A stretch of 64,000 bases of DNA, taken from NCBI RefSeq assembly GCF_024586915.1, contig NZ_JANBVS010000021.1, forward strand, positions 62,001 through 126,000, given 5' to 3'. The translations under genes and the position numbers were made by a program. How positions within the stretch are numbered: position 1 is the stretch's first letter; each line of letters begins with the position of its first letter. Below, in pieces: positions 62,303 through 64,000 of the stretch. The notes under the pieces are model-generated. The model had not been told where the DNA came from and searched no databases. It saw nothing but the letters and a program-made list of their open reading frames with translations. This stretch comes from Bradyrhizobium sp. SRS-191 (lineage in GTDB: Bacteria; Pseudomonadota; Alphaproteobacteria; Rhizobiales; Xanthobacteraceae).

Positions 62303-62849
62303 TCGAATATCCGGAAATGAAGTCGCTGGCGGCGCCGGTGTCCGGATCATATACCGCGCGACGGATGCGGCCGATATTGCCGCCATAGACGTGGATGCTG
62401 ATCGAGGAGCGGTCCGCCAGACCGTTGGAGATGGCGTGGATGTCGCCAATCTGTGGCGACACCGCGGCGGTTTGTCCAGCCTGTAGCCGCTCCTGCGGCC
62501 CTGCTTGCAGCCGGCCGTCCGGCTGCCGCGCATAGCTCACCGCGCGTTCCTCGCCGCGCAGCACGCCGACCAGCCCCCAGACGCGATGATCGTGCACCGG
62601 CGTGCCCTGGCCCGGCCCCCAGACGAAGCTCACGATCGAGAACCGGTCGAGCGGGTCGGCATAGAGCAGATATTGCCGGTAACGGTGACCGTCAGCCACG
62701 GCATAGGCCTCGGGCAGCCAGTCGTCATGCGTGACCAGCTGCTTCAACCTGGGAGCCAGGACGGCCAGCAGCTCCGGCTCGTTTGTCGTGGTTGCGACGA
62801 GGCGTGCGGTGTCGGCGACGAAGTCGCGGAGACGCGCGATGTCGGTCAT
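62262..62849 (-). CDS. Cysteine dioxygenase family protein (cysteine or 3-mercaptopropionate dioxygenase)
   Basis: 195 residues. Cupin fold with the three-His iron site: H86 and H88 in PVHDHRVWG and H138 in GDIHAISN. The Ser-His-Tyr relay is visible as S151, H153 and Y155 (SISIHVYGG). The cross-linking cysteine of mammalian enzymes is absent, as in bacterial forms. Oxidises a thiol to the sulfinate with O2. Choice between cysteine and 3-mercaptopropionate cannot be made safely here. SD weak. Confidence 0.9.
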   Translation of the reverse strand: MTDIARLRDFVADTARLVATTTNEPELLAVLAPRLKQLVTHDDWLPEAYAVADGHRYRQYLLYADPLDRFSIVSFVWGPGQGTPVHDHRVWGLVGVLRGEERAVSYARQPDGRLQAGPQERLQAGQTAAVSPQIGDIHAISNGLADRSSISIHVYGGNIGRIRRAVYDPDTGAASDFISGYSNDSVPNLWPDRNA

Positions 62850-62898
62850 GTCGGAACTCGTGTGGTGTTGGAAGTGGCGGGCCGCGCCGATGGTGTGC

Positions 62899-63060
62899 TC
62901 AGACGTGGGGACCGAGCATCGCGATGTAGAACAGGTCCTCGTGCGACAGCTCTGCGGCCGGGCGCGGCACGATGAGCTCGCGCCGGGCCTCGCTCGAGTC
63001 AGTCAGCCGTTGCGGCAGCAGATGACCGAGCCAATGACCAAGCCATGAGACGTAGTGCAT
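62899..63060 (-). CDS. Small 53-residue protein of unknown function
   Basis: ATG at 63060 with a strong GGAGG six nt upstream; stop at 62899, 49 bp before the dioxygenase start. It starts MHYVSWLGHWLGHLLPQRL, a short amphipathic or membrane-touching segment rich in Trp, His and Leu, and continues with a charged stretch ending IAMLGPHV. Too short for most gene finders. The SD and the position inside the unit support it as real. Function unknown; possibly a small membrane-associated partner of the sulfur enzymes. Confidence 0.6.
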   Translation of the reverse strand: MHYVSWLGHWLGHLLPQRLTDSSEARRELIVPRPAAELSHEDLFYIAMLGPHV

Positions 63061-63152
63061 GACCGCCTCCGCGCGATGACATCACTCAAAAGCTACCACG
63101 CTGCGGCCGCCATCGAACAGAGCCGGCCGCGGGACGAATGCAGTTTGACAAA

Positions 63153-63677
63153 TCATGCTCGCTGAAGCGCGGCGTCGGAAAATTCCTTTTCTGCGTCATG
63201 CAGGTCGCACTGCGCCGCTTCTCCGGTCGTCGTGTCGGGATCGGCATTCCGGCCCATCAGGCTCTCGGACCAATGGGTGCGGAAGGCCATCCAGGAGGCG
63301 TGATCCTGGAATGCGACCTCGGCGGACCACTCGACCGTCACGGCGCCGCTCGGCCAATAGCGTTCCCGATCATGCCAGCACACCACGGGCCAGCGCGGAT
63401 TGCGATACGAGCGACCGCTCTCGTCATGCAGCGAGGGCCGGCCGAGATGATCGATCAGCCAGGACATCACCTCGGGCAGGAACGTCGCGGCAAACGAGAC
63501 GCCGTGCCGTCCGAGCCGCTGCGGCATGCGCATGATGCGTTGGTCGATGATGGCGAACGCCGGCGGCACGGCGCCGACATTGAACTGCCGGATCATCAGC
63601 ACGCGGAAACCGCAGTCGCACAGATCGGCCGGCACGGCATGGATTGCGGTCGGTTGAAGTGGAGCCGTCATGTTCAT
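63153..63677 (-). CDS. Unknown protein (174 residues)
   Basis: Starts at 63677 (MNMTAPLQPTAIH) in a 4-bp ATGA overlap with the gene upstream; GGGAGC is nearby. The longer frame to 63914 is a shadow. No family recognised. Conserved-looking features: CDCGFRVLMIRQFN, DQRIMRMPQRLGRHG, PVVCWHDRERYWP with clustered Trp/His/Arg, and HASWMAFRTHWSESL. No signal peptide or membrane helix. Translational coupling implies it works with the upstream product. Confidence 0.7.
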   Translation of the reverse strand: MNMTAPLQPTAIHAVPADLCDCGFRVLMIRQFNVGAVPPAFAIIDQRIMRMPQRLGRHGVSFAATFLPEVMSWLIDHLGRPSLHDESGRSYRNPRWPVVCWHDRERYWPSGAVTVEWSAEVAFQDHASWMAFRTHWSESLMGRNADPDTTTGEAAQCDLHDAEKEFSDAALQRA

Positions 63678-64000
63678 ACCAGTGCTCCCTTCGCCTGTTC
63701 GAGCATGTGGTCGGGTGAGAGTGCGGCGCCGTCCCGCTGGACGATCGCGCCGAAGGCCGTTGTAAGGGCTGCGCACACGGCCAGCGCCGCGGCCTCCTCG
63801 CGCGGATCGCCGCCCCATTTGAATGTCATCATCACGTCGCGTGCATCGTCGCGCGGCGCGGAACAGTCCGCGAAGCGCAGGTCGAAGCCGGCGTCCTCGC
63901 CGTCGAACGTGCACGGCAGATAGCCCGCGGTCTTGAGAGGCACATAATCGTCGTCGACCGTGAGAGCGAAAGGAAGACGGTCGATGGCCTGCTGCAGCGC
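63674..64000 (-). CDS. Unknown protein, 5' end cut by window edge
   Basis: Open from the right edge to the stop at 63674; 108 residues visible, starting in frame with ALQQAIDRLPFALTVDDDYV. An internal GTG at 63943 is unlikely to be the start because the frame continues unbroken. Contains MMTFKWGGDPREEAAALAVCAALTTAFGA. No family recognised. Coupled by an ATGA overlap to the 174-residue unknown gene. Confidence 0.65.
   Translation of the reverse strand, partial: ALQQAIDRLPFALTVDDDYVPLKTAGYLPCTFDGEDAGFDLRFADCSAPRDDARDVMMTFKWGGDPREEAAALAVCAALTTAFGAIVQRDGAALSPDHMLEQAKGALV

Overview
The window looks like chromosome of a Bradyrhizobium-type alphaproteobacterium. GC is very high, most start sites have Shine-Dalgarno (SD) motifs, operons are tightly overlapped, there are several families of palindromic intergenic repeats familiar from that group, and there is a ChvE-type sugar system plus many Azospirillum/Agrobacterium-like catabolic enzymes. 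No rRNA, tRNA, insertion sequence, phage gene or CRISPR array was seen. The genus assignment is inference from gene content and repeat style.

Layout. (1) 1-8114: an edge-truncated GTP cyclohydrolase II-like gene (URC1 type) on the minus strand, then a hydantoin/cyclic-amide utilisation block: a CodA-like amidohydrolase, N-carbamoyl-D-amino-acid hydrolase, hydantoin racemase and D-hydantoinase, followed by an epimerase and an SDR dehydrogenase. (2) 8191-18236: a LysR regulator divergent from a flavin monooxygenase, a Dpp-type ABC transporter with both ATPases fused in one chain, and a GlcD-type FAD oxidase. A shared 38-bp operator-like motif stands before the monooxygenase and again before the FAD oxidase. 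(3) 18252-30205: a divergent hexuronate/aldonate regulon. The minus arm has an RspB-like L-gulonate-type dehydrogenase, UxuB and an MFS carrier. The plus arm has a TRAP transporter, a GntR regulator, UxuA, IdnD, KdgK and KDPG aldolase. Together these feed acid sugars into the Entner-Doudoroff route. (4) 30441-41509: a YtfQ-YtfR-YtfT-YjfF-type ABC transporter, a GntR regulator, and the non-phosphorylative L-arabinose (or D-galactose) pathway: sugar 1-dehydrogenase, lactonase, aldonate dehydratase, keto-deoxy-arabonate dehydratase and mutarotase. The final semialdehyde dehydrogenase is not in the window. (5) 41635-45576: a ChvE-GguA-GguB multiple-sugar ABC transporter.

(6) 46132-60495: a compact signalling cluster in one direction, with many 4-bp start/stop overlaps. 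It holds STAS, CheY, CheA, CheW, a soluble PAS-MCP, CheR, CheD, CheB, a short MCP-like protein carrying a CheZ-like motif, a second STAS, an RsbW-like ATPase, a REC-PP2C (RsbU-like) phosphatase, an Hpt protein and a hybrid histidine kinase. This unites chemotaxis, a full partner-switching module and a phosphorelay, and is the most interesting system here. (7) 60686-64000 (minus): a cysteine-dioxygenase-family enzyme, a four-domain rhodanese with one active cysteine, a 53-residue small protein, and two unknown translationally coupled genes, the last cut by the window edge.

A recurring architectural feature: all four ABC/TRAP operons that carry their binding-protein gene in this window (Dpp, TRAP, Ytf and ChvE) have a palindromic or hairpin element exactly between the binding-protein gene and the downstream transporter genes.
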